Part shown: piece after piece, positions 52,920-62,209 of the stretch
Position numbering within the stretch: the first letter of the stretch is position 1
Layout of the letters: the number at the start of each line of letters is the position of its first letter
Origin: Stappia indica
GTDB taxonomy: Bacteria; Pseudomonadota; Alphaproteobacteria; Rhizobiales; Stappiaceae
NCBI RefSeq assembly: GCF_001696535.1
Contig: NZ_MBQE01000002.1
Coordinates: 1 to 64,000 of the forward strand
DNA: 64,000 bases
Direction of reading: 5' to 3'
Notes under the pieces: model-generated
What the model was told of the DNA's origin: nothing
The model's input: the letters and a program-made list of their open reading frames with translations, nothing else
The model's database searches: none
Position numbers and translations under genes: made by a program

Positions 52920-53861
52920 TTGGATTCCCTGCAACGGGCGGTCAGCGGCTGGCGTCAGCTCATTCCCGAGCGTTTCGTCGGCATCGCGCTGATCTGTTTC
53001 GCCTTCCTGTGCTTCTCATGCCTCGATACGACGGCGAAGTATCTCGGCCGGTATCTGCCGACCGAGCAGGTCGTGTGGATGCGGTTCATGACGCATATCT
53101 TCTACGGTATCCTGCTGTTCCGTCTCTGGCGCACGCCGCAGGTGCTGCACACGCGCCGCTGGGGTCTGCAGATCCTGCGTGCGCTCTGCCTGCTGGGGTC
53201 GACGGCGTTCAATTTCTTCGCGATCCGCTACATGCAGCTGGCCGAGACCGTGTCGATCATGTTCGCGACGCCGTTTGTCGTCACGGCTCTGGCCGGGCCG
53301 CTGCTCAACGAATGGGCCGGCATGCGCCGGTGGATGGCGATCATCGTCGGCTTCATCGGCATTCTGGTCGTGACGCGGCCGGGCTTCGGCGAGATGCACT
53401 GGGCCGCTCTGCTCTCGGTCTGTTCGATGCTCTGCTACGCGATCTACGTGCTGACGACGCGGATGCTGACGCAGACCGACTCTCCCGTCGGAATGCTGAT
53501 GATCTCGGCAATCGTCGCGGCAACGGCAATTGCGCCCTTCGGCATTTCCGCTTGGCAGATGCCTTCGAGCGCTTGGCACTGGGTGCTGCTGCTGGCGACC
53601 GGCGCGCTGGGCGGCATTGGCCATTTCGCCCTGATCCGCGCGCATGTGCTGGCGCCGGCGCCGGTGCTGGCGCCCTTCATGTACACGCAGATCCTGTGGA
53701 TGGTGGCGCTCGGCTATCTCGTGTTTGCGGATGTTCCGACGGTCTATACCGTGATCGGCGCGTCCATCGTCACCGCTTCCGGCCTCTACATCCTGTACCG
53801 CGAGCGCAAGATTTCGCAGGCCGAGGTGGCGGCGGAGGCGGCCTCGCAGGGACGGGGGTAG
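52920..53861 (+). CDS. EamA/DMT-superfamily membrane transporter
   Basis: A 313-residue protein with about ten hydrophobic helices arranged as two EamA repeats (about 20-155 and 165-300). The TTG start at 52920 has GTGAGGGT a few bases upstream and is the only candidate that includes the first helix; the next Met lies beyond it. DMT carriers export or import amino acids, metabolites or drugs; no ligand is suggested by context. Confidence 0.85.
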   Translation: MDSLQRAVSGWRQLIPERFVGIALICFAFLCFSCLDTTAKYLGRYLPTEQVVWMRFMTHIFYGILLFRLWRTPQVLHTRRWGLQILRALCLLGSTAFNFFAIRYMQLAETVSIMFATPFVVTALAGPLLNEWAGMRRWMAIIVGFIGILVVTRPGFGEMHWAALLSVCSMLCYAIYVLTTRMLTQTDSPVGMLMISAIVAATAIAPFGISAWQMPSSAWHWVLLLATGALGGIGHFALIRAHVLAPAPVLAPFMYTQILWMVALGYLVFADVPTVYTVIGASIVTASGLYILYRERKISQAEVAAEAASQGRG

Positions 53862-53899
53862 GTTCGCCTTGTATGCGGTGCTGCGATGGGTGATCTTTC

Positions 53900-53907
53900 A
53901 ATCGATT
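53900..53907. promoter_or_regulatory. Possible LacI-type operator
   Basis: AATCGATT is a perfect 8-bp palindrome with the central CG that LacI-family repressors favour, located about 40 bases upstream of the lacI-family gene. Short and seen by eye only. Confidence 0.3.
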
Positions 53908-53945
53908 AGGGTCGCGAATACGCGAACCGGCGCGAGGGACGCATC

Positions 53946-55079
53946 GTGAGCGACAGATCTTCCCCGAACCGGGATCGTCCCGACAGGCCGACAGGCGAGG
54001 GCGCCACCGACCTTTCCGGAGCTGCGTCCGTGCGCGGCGCATCGCGCGGGGGGCATCGGCGCATCACGCTCGGCGACATGGCCGCCGAGCTCCAGGTCTC
54101 GACGGCCACCGTCTCCCTGGCCCTGCGCAACTCGCCGCTGGTCGCGGCGGAAACGCGCGAGCGGATCAAGGCGCATGCCCGCAGCGTCGGCTATATCTAC
54201 AACCGGTCGGCGGCGGCGCTGCGCACGGCACGGTCGAACATGGTCGGCATTGCCGTCCACGACATTCTCAATCCCTATTTCGCCGAGATCTTTCGGGCGC
54301 TTGAGGACGAGTTGGGGCGAGAGCAACAGGTCGTCCTGATCTGCAACCACCGCGACGACGTCCGCCGCCAGCGCAGCTTCGTCGACAGCCTCCTGCAGCA
54401 CCGGATCGATGGCCTGCTTCTGTGCGCTTCCGTCGACACCACCGCCGATGAGATCAACCAGCTGGTCGAGACCGGTATCCCGGTGACGCTGATCTGCCGC
54501 GATGTGGACGGCGCGCGCGCGCCGGTGGTGCGCGGCGACGACATCGCCGGAGGGCGGATGCTGACCGAGCACCTCATCGCGCAGGGGCATGAGCGCGTCG
54601 CCATGGTCGGCGGTCGGCGCCGTAGTTCTGCGGGCCGCGACCGCAATCTCGGCTGGCGTCAGGCCCTGGAAGCCGCCGGCCTCGATCCGGCAGCCCAGGT
54701 CGACATTCCCGAGCTGATGACGCAGGCCGACGGGCGCGAGGCAGTGCCGGCGCTCCTTGCCGCGCAGTCGCGCCCGACAGCCGTCTTCGGCTTCAACGAC
54801 CTCATCTCCTTCGGCCTGATCGATGCGCTGAAGCGGTCCGGTGTCGAGCCGGGGGAAGGCATGGCGGTCGGCGGCTATGACGACACCGACGGGGCCGCTG
54901 GCGGATCGCCCTCGCTGACTTCCGTATGCAACAATCCGGGCCGCATCGGCCGCGAGGCGGCGGAGCTGATCCTGCGCCAGATCGGCGGGGAGGCCGTCGG
55001 CGACGAGCGTCGCATGATTGCGCCGGCCCTAAACATCCGCGAGAGCACCCCGCCGCCGGGAGGCGGCAAGGTGGGGTGA
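53946..55079 (+). CDS. LacI-family transcriptional regulator
   Basis: A 377-residue repressor. A long disordered, Arg/Gly-rich N-terminal tail (about 1-38) precedes the helix-turn-helix (ITLGDMAAELQVSTATVSLAL, about 40-60) and hinge (YNRSAAALRTARSNMVG). A sugar-binding-type sensor domain (about 98-365) follows. The start is GTG; a shorter product from a later start is possible because the tail is atypical. It is followed 45 bases later by a hydroxyacid dehydrogenase gene that it likely controls. Confidence 0.88.
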   Translation: MSDRSSPNRDRPDRPTGEGATDLSGAASVRGASRGGHRRITLGDMAAELQVSTATVSLALRNSPLVAAETRERIKAHARSVGYIYNRSAAALRTARSNMVGIAVHDILNPYFAEIFRALEDELGREQQVVLICNHRDDVRRQRSFVDSLLQHRIDGLLLCASVDTTADEINQLVETGIPVTLICRDVDGARAPVVRGDDIAGGRMLTEHLIAQGHERVAMVGGRRRSSAGRDRNLGWRQALEAAGLDPAAQVDIPELMTQADGREAVPALLAAQSRPTAVFGFNDLISFGLIDALKRSGVEPGEGMAVGGYDDTDGAAGGSPSLTSVCNNPGRIGREAAELILRQIGGEAVGDERRMIAPALNIRESTPPPGGGKVG

Positions 55080-55124
55080 CGACCTGCATCATCCTTCACA
55101 GGTTCTGAAAGGGAGAGACACACG

Positions 55125-56093
55125 ATGGCCTTGGCCGAAATCCTCATGCTCGGGCGCATGCTTCCGCTGGTCGAAACGAGCCTCGACAAGCAGTTCACCG
55201 TCCACCGGGTCGCAGCTGCGGATGTCGCCGCCCTGCCGGCCGACCTCTGCGCCAGGGTGCAGGCGGTGGCCGGCGGCGCGCATGTCCCGGTCAATGCGGC
55301 GCTGATCGACCGTCTGCCGGCGCTGGAGATCGTGGCCAATTTCGGCGTCGGCTACGATTCCGTCGATGCGCGCCACTGCGCGACGAAGGGCATCTGCGTC
55401 ACCAACACACCCGATGTCCTCAGCGAGGAAGTCGCCGACACCGCGATGAGCCTGCTGTTGATGGCTGCGCGCGAGTTGCCGGCGGCCGAGCGCTACCTGC
55501 GCGCTGGCCAATGGGTGGCCAAGGGGCCGTTCCCGCTCACCCGCGCGACGCTGCGCGGCCGCAAGCTCGGCATTCTCGGCCTCGGCCGTATCGGCAAGGC
55601 GATCGCTACACGCGCCGAGGCCTTCGGTCTCGAGATCCATTATCACGGCCGCTCGCGTCAGCCGGACGTCGCCTATCGCTATCACGAGACGTTGCTCGGC
55701 ATGGCCGAGGCCTGCGATACGCTGATGGTGGTGGCGCCGGGCGGGGCCTCCACCAAGGGCATCGTCAATGCCGAGGTGCTGAAGGCGCTGGGGCCGGAGG
55801 GCATCGTCGTCAATGTGGGCCGGGGTACGGTCATCGACGAGCCGGCGCTGGTGAGGGCGTTGCAGGACGGGACGATCCTGTCCGCGGGTCTCGATGTCTT
55901 CGAGGACGAGCCGCGGGTGCCGCAGGCGCTCATCGACATGGAGCATGTGGTTCTGCTGCCGCATGTCGGGTCCGCCTCGCAGCACACCCGCAACGCCATG
56001 GGCCAGCTCGTCGTCGACAACCTGCTGTCCTGGTTCCGGAACGGGAAGCCGGTCACCCCGGTTGCCGAGACGCCTTTCGTGCGAAAGGTTTGA
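55125..56093 (+). CDS. D-isomer-specific 2-hydroxyacid dehydrogenase (GhrB/hydroxypyruvate reductase-like)
   Basis: A 322-residue NAD(P)H-dependent reductase. The nucleotide-binding motif GILGLGRIGKAI is at about 148-159. Catalytic Arg lies in NVGRGTVIDE (about 229-238), Glu in DVFEDEPRVP and His in LLPHVGSAS. It interconverts 2-keto acids (glyoxylate, hydroxypyruvate) and D-2-hydroxy acids. A strong GGGAGAG site precedes the ATG. It probably forms an operon with the LacI-type regulator. Confidence 0.9.
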   Translation: MALAEILMLGRMLPLVETSLDKQFTVHRVAAADVAALPADLCARVQAVAGGAHVPVNAALIDRLPALEIVANFGVGYDSVDARHCATKGICVTNTPDVLSEEVADTAMSLLLMAARELPAAERYLRAGQWVAKGPFPLTRATLRGRKLGILGLGRIGKAIATRAEAFGLEIHYHGRSRQPDVAYRYHETLLGMAEACDTLMVVAPGGASTKGIVNAEVLKALGPEGIVVNVGRGTVIDEPALVRALQDGTILSAGLDVFEDEPRVPQALIDMEHVVLLPHVGSASQHTRNAMGQLVVDNLLSWFRNGKPVTPVAETPFVRKV

Positions 56094-56246
56094 ACAAGCT
56101 TAACGAAGCGTTAATGGGTTCGGCCGATCCTGTTCCGATTGCAGTCGGATGACGGCGGTACGAACGGTTGAACCGTTCCCTCGTCATTCGCTGCCGGACC
56201 AGGGCGCGCGCAAACGCTCGCGCCTTGCAGAAGCAGGATCGGGATC

Positions 56247-56687
56247 ATGGCGCTTCACATGCAACGGATCGGCGTTCTCGTCGCCGTCACGCTGTTCTCG
56301 CTGGTGTTCTTCGGCACCGGCTTCACGGGCGCGCAGCCGGTCGAGGCGCGCGTTGCAGGTCACTGGCAGCTCATCGACGAAGTGTCGGGGACCGTCTGCC
56401 GGCTCGACCTGAAGGCCGAGGCTGCCGGCGGCCTCTTTCCGCAGGACGCGTTTCGTGCCGACATGAGCGCCTGCACGAGCCCGGCCGGCGGCGAGCTGCC
56501 CCAGCTCGGCTGGCGCGTGCCGCCGGAGGGCGGCATCGAGTTCGTGCTGGAAAACGGCAGCGTTCTCGCCGCCTTCGATGTCGGCGAGAGCGAGGGCCTT
56601 GCCTCGGTGGCGCCTGCCGGCGCCTTCCTGCTTCTCGTGCCCGAGCAGGCCATCGCGCTGTCGGCACTCATTCCGACAGCGCGCTGA
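56247..56687 (+). CDS. Inh/Omp19-family protease-inhibitor-like exported protein
   Basis: A 146-residue protein with an N-terminal hydrophobic signal (about 7-33; alternative start Met5). The remainder matches the AprI/Inh-Omp19 beta-barrel fold: AGHWQLIDEVSGTVCRLDL near the start of the mature part, two cysteines (about 51 and 76) suited to a disulfide, and a VPEQAIALSAL-type end. No lipobox is apparent, unlike Omp19 of Brucella. Function as a metalloprotease inhibitor is a family-level prediction. Confidence 0.72.
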   Translation: MALHMQRIGVLVAVTLFSLVFFGTGFTGAQPVEARVAGHWQLIDEVSGTVCRLDLKAEAAGGLFPQDAFRADMSACTSPAGGELPQLGWRVPPEGGIEFVLENGSVLAAFDVGESEGLASVAPAGAFLLLVPEQAIALSALIPTAR

Positions 56688-56703
56688 TCCGAAGCCCTAA
56701 AGC

Positions 56704-57882
56704 CTACTTGGCCTTGTTGGAGAGGAACTCGCCCATGCGCTCCAGCGCGCGGGCGATGTTCTCTGCCGAATTGGCGTAGGACAGGCGGATATAGCCTTCG
56801 CCGAGAATACCGAAATCCGGCCCGCCGATGGTGGCGACGCCGGTTTCCTCCAGCAGGGCGCTTGCCAAGGGCTTCGCCTTCCAGCCGGTCGCGGAGATGT
56901 TGGGGAAGGCGTAGAAGGCGCCCATGGGCGTGCGTGCGCTGACGCCGGGCAGGGCGTTCAGCCCGTCCACCACCAGCTTCCGGCGCTTGTCGAACTCCCG
57001 CATCATCTCGGCGACCGCATCCTGGGGGCCTTCCAGCGCGGCGAGGCCGGCATACTGGGCCGGTGCGTTGACGCAGGACCAGCAGTTGACGGCGAGCTTG
57101 CGTGCCTTGTCGATCAGGGCTTGCGGCCAGACCGCATATCCCATGCGCCAGCCGGTCATGGCATAAGTCTTCGACCAGCCGTCGAGCAGGATCAGCCGGT
57201 CGCGGATCGACTCGAACTCCAGCAGCGAGGTATGGACCGCGCCGTCATAGGTCATCTGGCCGTAGATCTCGTCCGACAGGATGGCGATGTCGGGACGTGC
57301 GACAAGGCCGGCCACCAGCTTTTCGATCTCGGCGCGCGGCGTCACGCCACCGGTCGGGTTGGCGGGCGAGTTGAGAATGATCAGGCGGGTATTCGGCGTC
57401 AGCAGGCCGAGCGTTTCCTCTGCAGAGAAAGCGAAATCGTTCTCCTCGCGGATCGGCACCGGAACCGGCGTTGCGCCGGTGAACTCGATCATCGAGCGGT
57501 AGATGGGGAACCCGGGATCCGGATAGAGGATCTCCGCACCCGGCTCACCGAACATGAGGATCGCCATGAACATCGTGACCTTGCCACCCGGCACGACGAC
57601 GACCTTGTCGGGATCGACCGCAACGCCCGTGCGCTTCTCGATGTCCGCTGCAACGCCTTCGCGCAGGGGCAGGATACCGGTTGCCGGTGTGTAGCCGTGA
57701 TGGCCGTCGCGCAGCGCCTTCACCGCCGCCTCGACAATGTGGTCGGGCGTGCGGAAATCGGGTTGGCCGATGCCGAGATTGATGATGTCCTTGCCGCTGC
57801 GGGCAAGCTCGGTGGCGCGCGCCAGCACGGCGAAGGCGTTCTCCTCACCGATCCTGTTGAAGCCTTCGATGGTTTTCAGCAT
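56704..57882 (-). CDS. Class I/II PLP-dependent aminotransferase
   Basis: A 392-residue fold-type I aminotransferase of the aspartate/aromatic group. The PLP-binding Lys is in LDGWSKTYAMTGWRMGYA (about 240), with the SPANPTGG motif near 175 and the substrate-carboxylate Arg in YIRLSYANS (about 372). The start at 57882 is preferred over one 16 codons upstream because GGGAGGAACC lies directly before it. It diverges from ogt, so the cognate pathway is not clear from neighbours. Confidence 0.9.
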   Translation of the reverse strand: MLKTIEGFNRIGEENAFAVLARATELARSGKDIINLGIGQPDFRTPDHIVEAAVKALRDGHHGYTPATGILPLREGVAADIEKRTGVAVDPDKVVVVPGGKVTMFMAILMFGEPGAEILYPDPGFPIYRSMIEFTGATPVPVPIREENDFAFSAEETLGLLTPNTRLIILNSPANPTGGVTPRAEIEKLVAGLVARPDIAILSDEIYGQMTYDGAVHTSLLEFESIRDRLILLDGWSKTYAMTGWRMGYAVWPQALIDKARKLAVNCWSCVNAPAQYAGLAALEGPQDAVAEMMREFDKRRKLVVDGLNALPGVSARTPMGAFYAFPNISATGWKAKPLASALLEETGVATIGGPDFGILGEGYIRLSYANSAENIARALERMGEFLSNKAK

Positions 57883-58038
57883 GGTTCCTCCCGGGACCGG
57901 GCAGGCGATGTCGTCCGCACGGTGTGTCATGGTAGAGTCGTTGAGGCCCTTGATATCGCGGGCTTACGCCCCTTGGAAGGGGACTGGTGTCCTGGGCCGC
58001 AAGGGGCATCTCCCCGCGCACTTTCCGGAGCGGTTGCC

Positions 58039-58497
58039 GTGAGCGACGTTGCACATCTCGATACCCCTGTCGGACCGCTCGAGATCGAGGCGGCACACGA
58101 TGCCATCGTGCGCGTCGGCTGGGGGCGCCGGCGCGATCCGTCTCCAACGCCGCTTCTGGAGGAGGCGCTCGACCAGCTGCGGCGCTATTTCGCCGGCGAC
58201 CTGACGCGTTTCGACCTGCCTCTGGCGCCGGCCGGCAACGAGTTCCAGCAGTCGGTGTTTCGCGAGCTGCTGGCCATTCCCTATGGCGAAACGCGCACCT
58301 ATGGCGACCTTGCCGCCCGGCTTTCCACCTTTGGCCAGCCCATCGGCCAGGCTTGCGGCGCCAACCCGATCCCGGTGATCATCCCCTGCCATCGGGTGCT
58401 GTCCGCCGGCGGCCTAGGCGGATATTCGGGGGAAGGTGGCAGCGAGACGAAGATCGCGCTGCTGAAGCTCGAGGGCGGCTTTCCGTTCCTGCTCTAG
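58039..58497 (+). CDS. ogt: Methylated-DNA--[protein]-cysteine S-methyltransferase (Ogt-like)
   Basis: A 152-residue DNA repair protein that accepts the methyl or alkyl group from O6-alkylguanine. The acceptor Cys117 is in IIPCHRVLSAGG. The DNA-binding region includes YGETRTYGDLA and ACGANPIPVI. A GTG start at 58039 is chosen because GGAG lies nine bases upstream. It is a short form without an Ada regulatory domain. Confidence 0.92.
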   Translation: MSDVAHLDTPVGPLEIEAAHDAIVRVGWGRRRDPSPTPLLEEALDQLRRYFAGDLTRFDLPLAPAGNEFQQSVFRELLAIPYGETRTYGDLAARLSTFGQPIGQACGANPIPVIIPCHRVLSAGGLGGYSGEGGSETKIALLKLEGGFPFLL

Positions 58498-58638
58498 GTT
58501 CGGGCCCCGTTTCGCGCGCCAGATTTTGCCAAGGCGCGGAAAATTCGGTACTGCGATGGGTAACGCACCCCATATTCACGGGAAAGCGCGGCAGGCGATC
58601 CATGCCGGGCCGCGCCCAAGTCAGATACAGGCAAGGCC

Positions 58639-59724
58639 ATGACCCTATCCCAGGACAGCAAGATCCCCGTCACCGTGCTGACGGGCTATCTCGGCGCCGG
58701 CAAGACGACGCTGCTCAACCGCATTCTCAGCGAGAACCACGGCACCCGCTATGCGGTGATCGTCAACGAGTTCGGCGAGATCGGCATCGACAACGACCTG
58801 CTCGTCGAATCCGACGAAGAAATCTTCGAGATGAACAACGGCTGCATCTGCTGCACCGTTCGCGGCGACCTGATCCGCACCGTCGAGAACCTGATGAAGC
58901 GTCAGGGCAGCTTCGATGCCATCGTGGTCGAGACCACGGGTGTCGCCGATCCGGCGCCGGTCGCCCAGACCTTCTTCATGGACGAGGACGTGCGCGCCAA
59001 GGCCAAGCTCGATGCGGTGGTTGCCGTCGTCGACTGCCGTCACGTGCTGCAGCGGCTGGCCGACACCGACGAGGCCGAGGACCAGATCGCCTTCGCCGAC
59101 GTGATCCTGCTCAACAAGACCGACCTGGTGACTGCCGACGAGCTGAAGGCCGTCGAGACGCGCATCCAGTCGATCAACCCCTATGCCAAGCGGATCCGCA
59201 GTGAGCGCTGTGCCGTGCCGCTGGACGAGGTGCTCAATCGCGGTGCCTTCGACCTGGAACGGATCCTGTCGCTCGATCCGCATTTCCTGGAAGAGGCCGA
59301 GCATACGCATGAATGCGGGCCGGACTGCGACCATGACCACCATCACCACCACCATAACGGTCACGATCATCATCATGATCATGACCATGATCACGGCCAT
59401 GACCACCATCACCATGACCACGACGCGCCGCATTCGGTGAAGAGCGTGTCGATGACCGCAGGCGAGCTCGACCCGCAGGTCTTCTTCCGCTGGATCGGCG
59501 ACATGACCCAGGTCAACGGGCCAAACATCCTTCGGCTCAAGGGCATCATCGCCTTCAAGGACGACCCGCAGCGCTATGTGGTGCAGGGCGTGCACATGAT
59601 CCTGGAGGGCGACCATCAGCGCGACTGGAAGGACGGCGAGGTCCGAAACAGCCGCCTGGTGGTGATCGGCCGGGAACTCGACTTCGACGCGCTCGAGGTC
59701 GCGTTCAAGGCGTGCGAGGCCTGA
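58639..59724 (+). CDS. CobW/YjiA-type G3E GTPase with a histidine-rich metal loop
   Basis: A 361-residue metallochaperone-type GTPase. Walker A is GYLGAGKTT (16-24), the metal-binding CICC is at 69-72, and NKTD supplies the guanine-specificity motif. Between the GTPase domain and the CobW C-terminal domain lies a loop of about 33 residues (231-263) that is mostly His and Asp, suggesting storage or sensing of zinc, cobalt or nickel. The C-terminal domain (about 270-355) is of CobW_C type. It starts an operon with a beta-propeller protein. Zinc-responsive regulation is likely by analogy, but no Zur box was identified. Confidence 0.9.
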   Translation: MTLSQDSKIPVTVLTGYLGAGKTTLLNRILSENHGTRYAVIVNEFGEIGIDNDLLVESDEEIFEMNNGCICCTVRGDLIRTVENLMKRQGSFDAIVVETTGVADPAPVAQTFFMDEDVRAKAKLDAVVAVVDCRHVLQRLADTDEAEDQIAFADVILLNKTDLVTADELKAVETRIQSINPYAKRIRSERCAVPLDEVLNRGAFDLERILSLDPHFLEEAEHTHECGPDCDHDHHHHHHNGHDHHHDHDHDHGHDHHHHDHDAPHSVKSVSMTAGELDPQVFFRWIGDMTQVNGPNILRLKGIIAFKDDPQRYVVQGVHMILEGDHQRDWKDGEVRNSRLVVIGRELDFDALEVAFKACEA

Positions 59725-59729
59725 TCGGG

Positions 59730-60704
59730 ATGGTCTCCGTTGCTCCGCTCGATCCGGGCGGTTTCGTCGTGGCGGCTGCCTTCCTTCGGGGGCAGCCGGC
59801 CTTCGCCTCCGGCGCCGGCGCCGTGCTTCTTCTTACCGATGCGGGCGAGCGCCGCATTCCCGTCCATGACGGCGGGCTGCTCGTTGCCTGCCGCACGCTG
59901 GAAGGCGATGCGCTGCTGTCCGGCGGGGACGACGGAACGGTGCGGCGCCTTGGGGCCGACGGTACCGTCGAGACGCTCGCCGAGATGCCGCGCAAGTGGA
60001 TCGACATGCTGGCGGCCGGTCCGCAGCGCGCCGTCGCCTATGGCGCAGGGCGCAGTGCCTTCGTCCGCCAGGCCGACGGCACCGTGAAGGACTTCTCGCA
60101 ACCCCGCGCCGTCGGCGGGCTCGCCTTTGCCCCGAAGGGGCTTCGGCTTGCGATCGCCAGGTACGACGGCGCGACGCTGCAATTCGTCAACACGGCAGCT
60201 GCGCCCCAGCAGCTCGACTGGAAGGGCGCGCACAAGGACGTCACATTCTCGCCCGACGGGAAGTATCTGGTGACGACCATGCAGGAGAATGCGCTGCACG
60301 GCTGGCGGCTGTCCGACGGTCAGGACATGCGGATGACCGGCTATCCCGGCAAGATCCGCTCGATGAGCTGGTCGGCGAAGGGGCGCTATCTCGCGACTTC
60401 CGGCGCCAATGCCGCCATCGTCTGGCCGTTCTTCGGAAAGAGCGGGCCGATGGGCCAGCAGCCGCTGCAGCTGGGAACCCGCGGCGACCAGATTGTCACG
60501 CGCGTCGCCTGCCATCCGCACGAGGAGGTGGTGGCCATCGGCTATCAGGACGGACTGGTGCTGATGTCGCGCTTCTCCGACAGCGAAGAGGTGCTGCTCA
60601 GGCGTCCGGGCGAGGGCGCGGTCAGCGCGCTTGCCTGGAACGACGAAGGCACGCAGCTGGCCTTCGGCACCGAAACCGGCGAGGCGGGACTGATCTCGCT
60701 GTAG
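59730..60704 (+). CDS. WD40-type beta-propeller protein linked to the CobW GTPase
   Basis: A 324-residue protein with repeated beta-blade patterns such as LLSGGDDGTVRRLGADG, LAFAPKGLRLAIARYDGATL, VTFSPDGKYLVTTMQENALHGW and MSWSAKGRYLATSGANAAIVW, consistent with a seven-blade WD40-like propeller. No signal peptide is seen, so it is cytoplasmic. The ATG at 59730 is six bases past the GTPase stop; a GTG at 59712 would overlap it. The pair probably works together in metal delivery or stress. Enzymatic function is unlikely. Confidence 0.8.
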   Translation: MVSVAPLDPGGFVVAAAFLRGQPAFASGAGAVLLLTDAGERRIPVHDGGLLVACRTLEGDALLSGGDDGTVRRLGADGTVETLAEMPRKWIDMLAAGPQRAVAYGAGRSAFVRQADGTVKDFSQPRAVGGLAFAPKGLRLAIARYDGATLQFVNTAAAPQQLDWKGAHKDVTFSPDGKYLVTTMQENALHGWRLSDGQDMRMTGYPGKIRSMSWSAKGRYLATSGANAAIVWPFFGKSGPMGQQPLQLGTRGDQIVTRVACHPHEEVVAIGYQDGLVLMSRFSDSEEVLLRRPGEGAVSALAWNDEGTQLAFGTETGEAGLISL

Positions 60705-60733
60705 AGGATCTCACACAAAGGGAGGGACGGGGC

Positions 60734-61231
60734 ATGATCGCTCGCACCATGGCACTGGCCGTCGCGATGCTCGGCGGCGTTACCACGTCCCAGCTCCCGG
60801 AGTTCGCCCAGCAGTACCGCCAGCGGCTCGGCGGGGCCATCGATGCGCTCACCCAGGTGGTCGAGGAATTTCGTGCGGATGCCGCCATCCACGGCCTGAC
60901 ACCGGGCGAGGCCATCGACCGGCTGGAGGGCTCTTCCGATCGGCTGGTCGCCGCCCAGGGCGAGCGCGCGCAACGTGCCCTCGATCGTCTGGCGAACCTT
61001 CAACGGCAGCAGGAGGCCTTCCGCGATGCCGGTCCCTTTGGCCGGCTCGCCGTAATGGTGCGCGATCTCGATCCGCAGATCGCCAGCCGCGCCTTCGAGG
61101 ATTTCGAGCCGGCGGTGCCGGCGACGATGGAAGGGGCGGTTACGGCGGCGGGCGGCTTCCTGACGGTGCTGTTCGGTGCGGGGCTTTTCGGCAGGGCAAC
61201 ACGGCGGCTGCGCCGGCGGCGGGACGCCTGA
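60734..61231 (+). CDS. DUF2937-family membrane protein
   Basis: A 165-residue protein with a hydrophobic N-terminal segment (about 5-20), a helical central region rich in Gln/Glu/Arg (about 25-125) and a C-terminal membrane span (about 133-155) ending in a basic tail. The layout resembles DUF2937 proteins. GGAGGGACGG lies upstream. It follows the beta-propeller gene by 29 bases and may belong to the same operon. Function unknown. Confidence 0.72.
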   Translation: MIARTMALAVAMLGGVTTSQLPEFAQQYRQRLGGAIDALTQVVEEFRADAAIHGLTPGEAIDRLEGSSDRLVAAQGERAQRALDRLANLQRQQEAFRDAGPFGRLAVMVRDLDPQIASRAFEDFEPAVPATMEGAVTAAGGFLTVLFGAGLFGRATRRLRRRRDA

Positions 61232-61266
61232 GGCACGCGCGCTGGTCGCGGGAAGAGGGGGAAGGC

Positions 61267-62175
61267 ATGGACACGCTCAGCCGGATGCGCTGCTTCCTGA
61301 AGGTGGTGGACGCGGGCGGTTTTTCGGCCGCTGCGCGCGAGCTGGGCCGCTCCAAGGCGCTCGTCTCGAAATATGTCGGCGAGCTGGAAGACGAGCTCGG
61401 GGCCCGGCTGCTCAACCGCACCACCCGTCAGATCTCGATGACCGAGGTCGGCCATGCCTTCTACAAGGAGGCGAGCGATATCCTGACCCGCATCGACGAT
61501 CTCAAGGCCTCGATCCAGAACACGCATCAGGAAGCGCGCGGTACCTTGCGGATCTCCGCCCCGCGGTCGATGGGCGATGACTTCCTCAACCCGGCGATCA
61601 TGGACTTTCTGGCGGCCGAGCCGCAGATCTCCGTCGACCTGCGGCTGGAGGACCGGTTCGTCGATCTGGTCGAGGAAGGCTTCGATGCAGCGATCCGCGT
61701 GGCGGAGCTGACCGATTCCAGCCTGATCGCCCGCAAGCTGGCGCCGTTTCGCGGCGTGGTCTGCGCCTCGCCGGAGGCGGTCGCGCGCTTCGGCCGGCCG
61801 GAGCATCCGCAGGATCTGGCGAACCTGCCCTGTATCATCGACAACAATTACCGGTTCCGGAACAACTGGCAGTTCCAGGTGGAAGGCAACCGGATCAACG
61901 TGCCGGTGAAGGGGCGTGTCGAGGTGAACAGCGCCGAGGCGGCGCGTGCGGCAGCCGTCGCCGGCCTCGGCTTCCTTCGCATTCCCTATATCTTCGTGCA
62001 CCGGGAACTCGCGGACGGTCGCCTCGAGCCGATGCTGGAAGGGTTTCACCCCGAAGGGCAGGCGATCTATGTCGTCTACCCGCATCGGCGGCACCTTTCG
62101 GGCAAGGTGCGCGCCTTTGTCGACTTCCTCGGCGAGTGGTTCGCCGAGCGGCGGCGGCAGGGCGAGGTCTGCTGA
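61267..62175 (+). CDS. LysR-family transcriptional regulator
   Basis: A 302-residue regulator with the LysR helix-turn-helix (MDTLSRMRCFLKVVDAGGFSAAAR to LLNRTTRQ, about 1-60) and a type 2 periplasmic-binding-like effector domain (about 90-295). It ends 34 bases before the convergent leucine-dehydrogenase-like gene. The target and effector are unknown. The sequence resembles the broad DsdC/PecT-like group that begins MDTLSRMRCFLKV. Confidence 0.9.
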   Translation: MDTLSRMRCFLKVVDAGGFSAAARELGRSKALVSKYVGELEDELGARLLNRTTRQISMTEVGHAFYKEASDILTRIDDLKASIQNTHQEARGTLRISAPRSMGDDFLNPAIMDFLAAEPQISVDLRLEDRFVDLVEEGFDAAIRVAELTDSSLIARKLAPFRGVVCASPEAVARFGRPEHPQDLANLPCIIDNNYRFRNNWQFQVEGNRINVPVKGRVEVNSAEAARAAAVAGLGFLRIPYIFVHRELADGRLEPMLEGFHPEGQAIYVVYPHRRHLSGKVRAFVDFLGEWFAERRRQGEVC

Positions 62176-62209
62176 TCCCGCGCCTGCCTTCCGGTCCCTG
62201 TCTTGAGAT

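Noticed and set aside
59329-59425. Repetitive CATCAC/CATGAC tract resembling a DNA repeat or microsatellite
   Set aside because: It is in frame and encodes the His/Asp-rich metal loop of the CobW GTPase; there is no spacer-repeat structure suggesting CRISPR.
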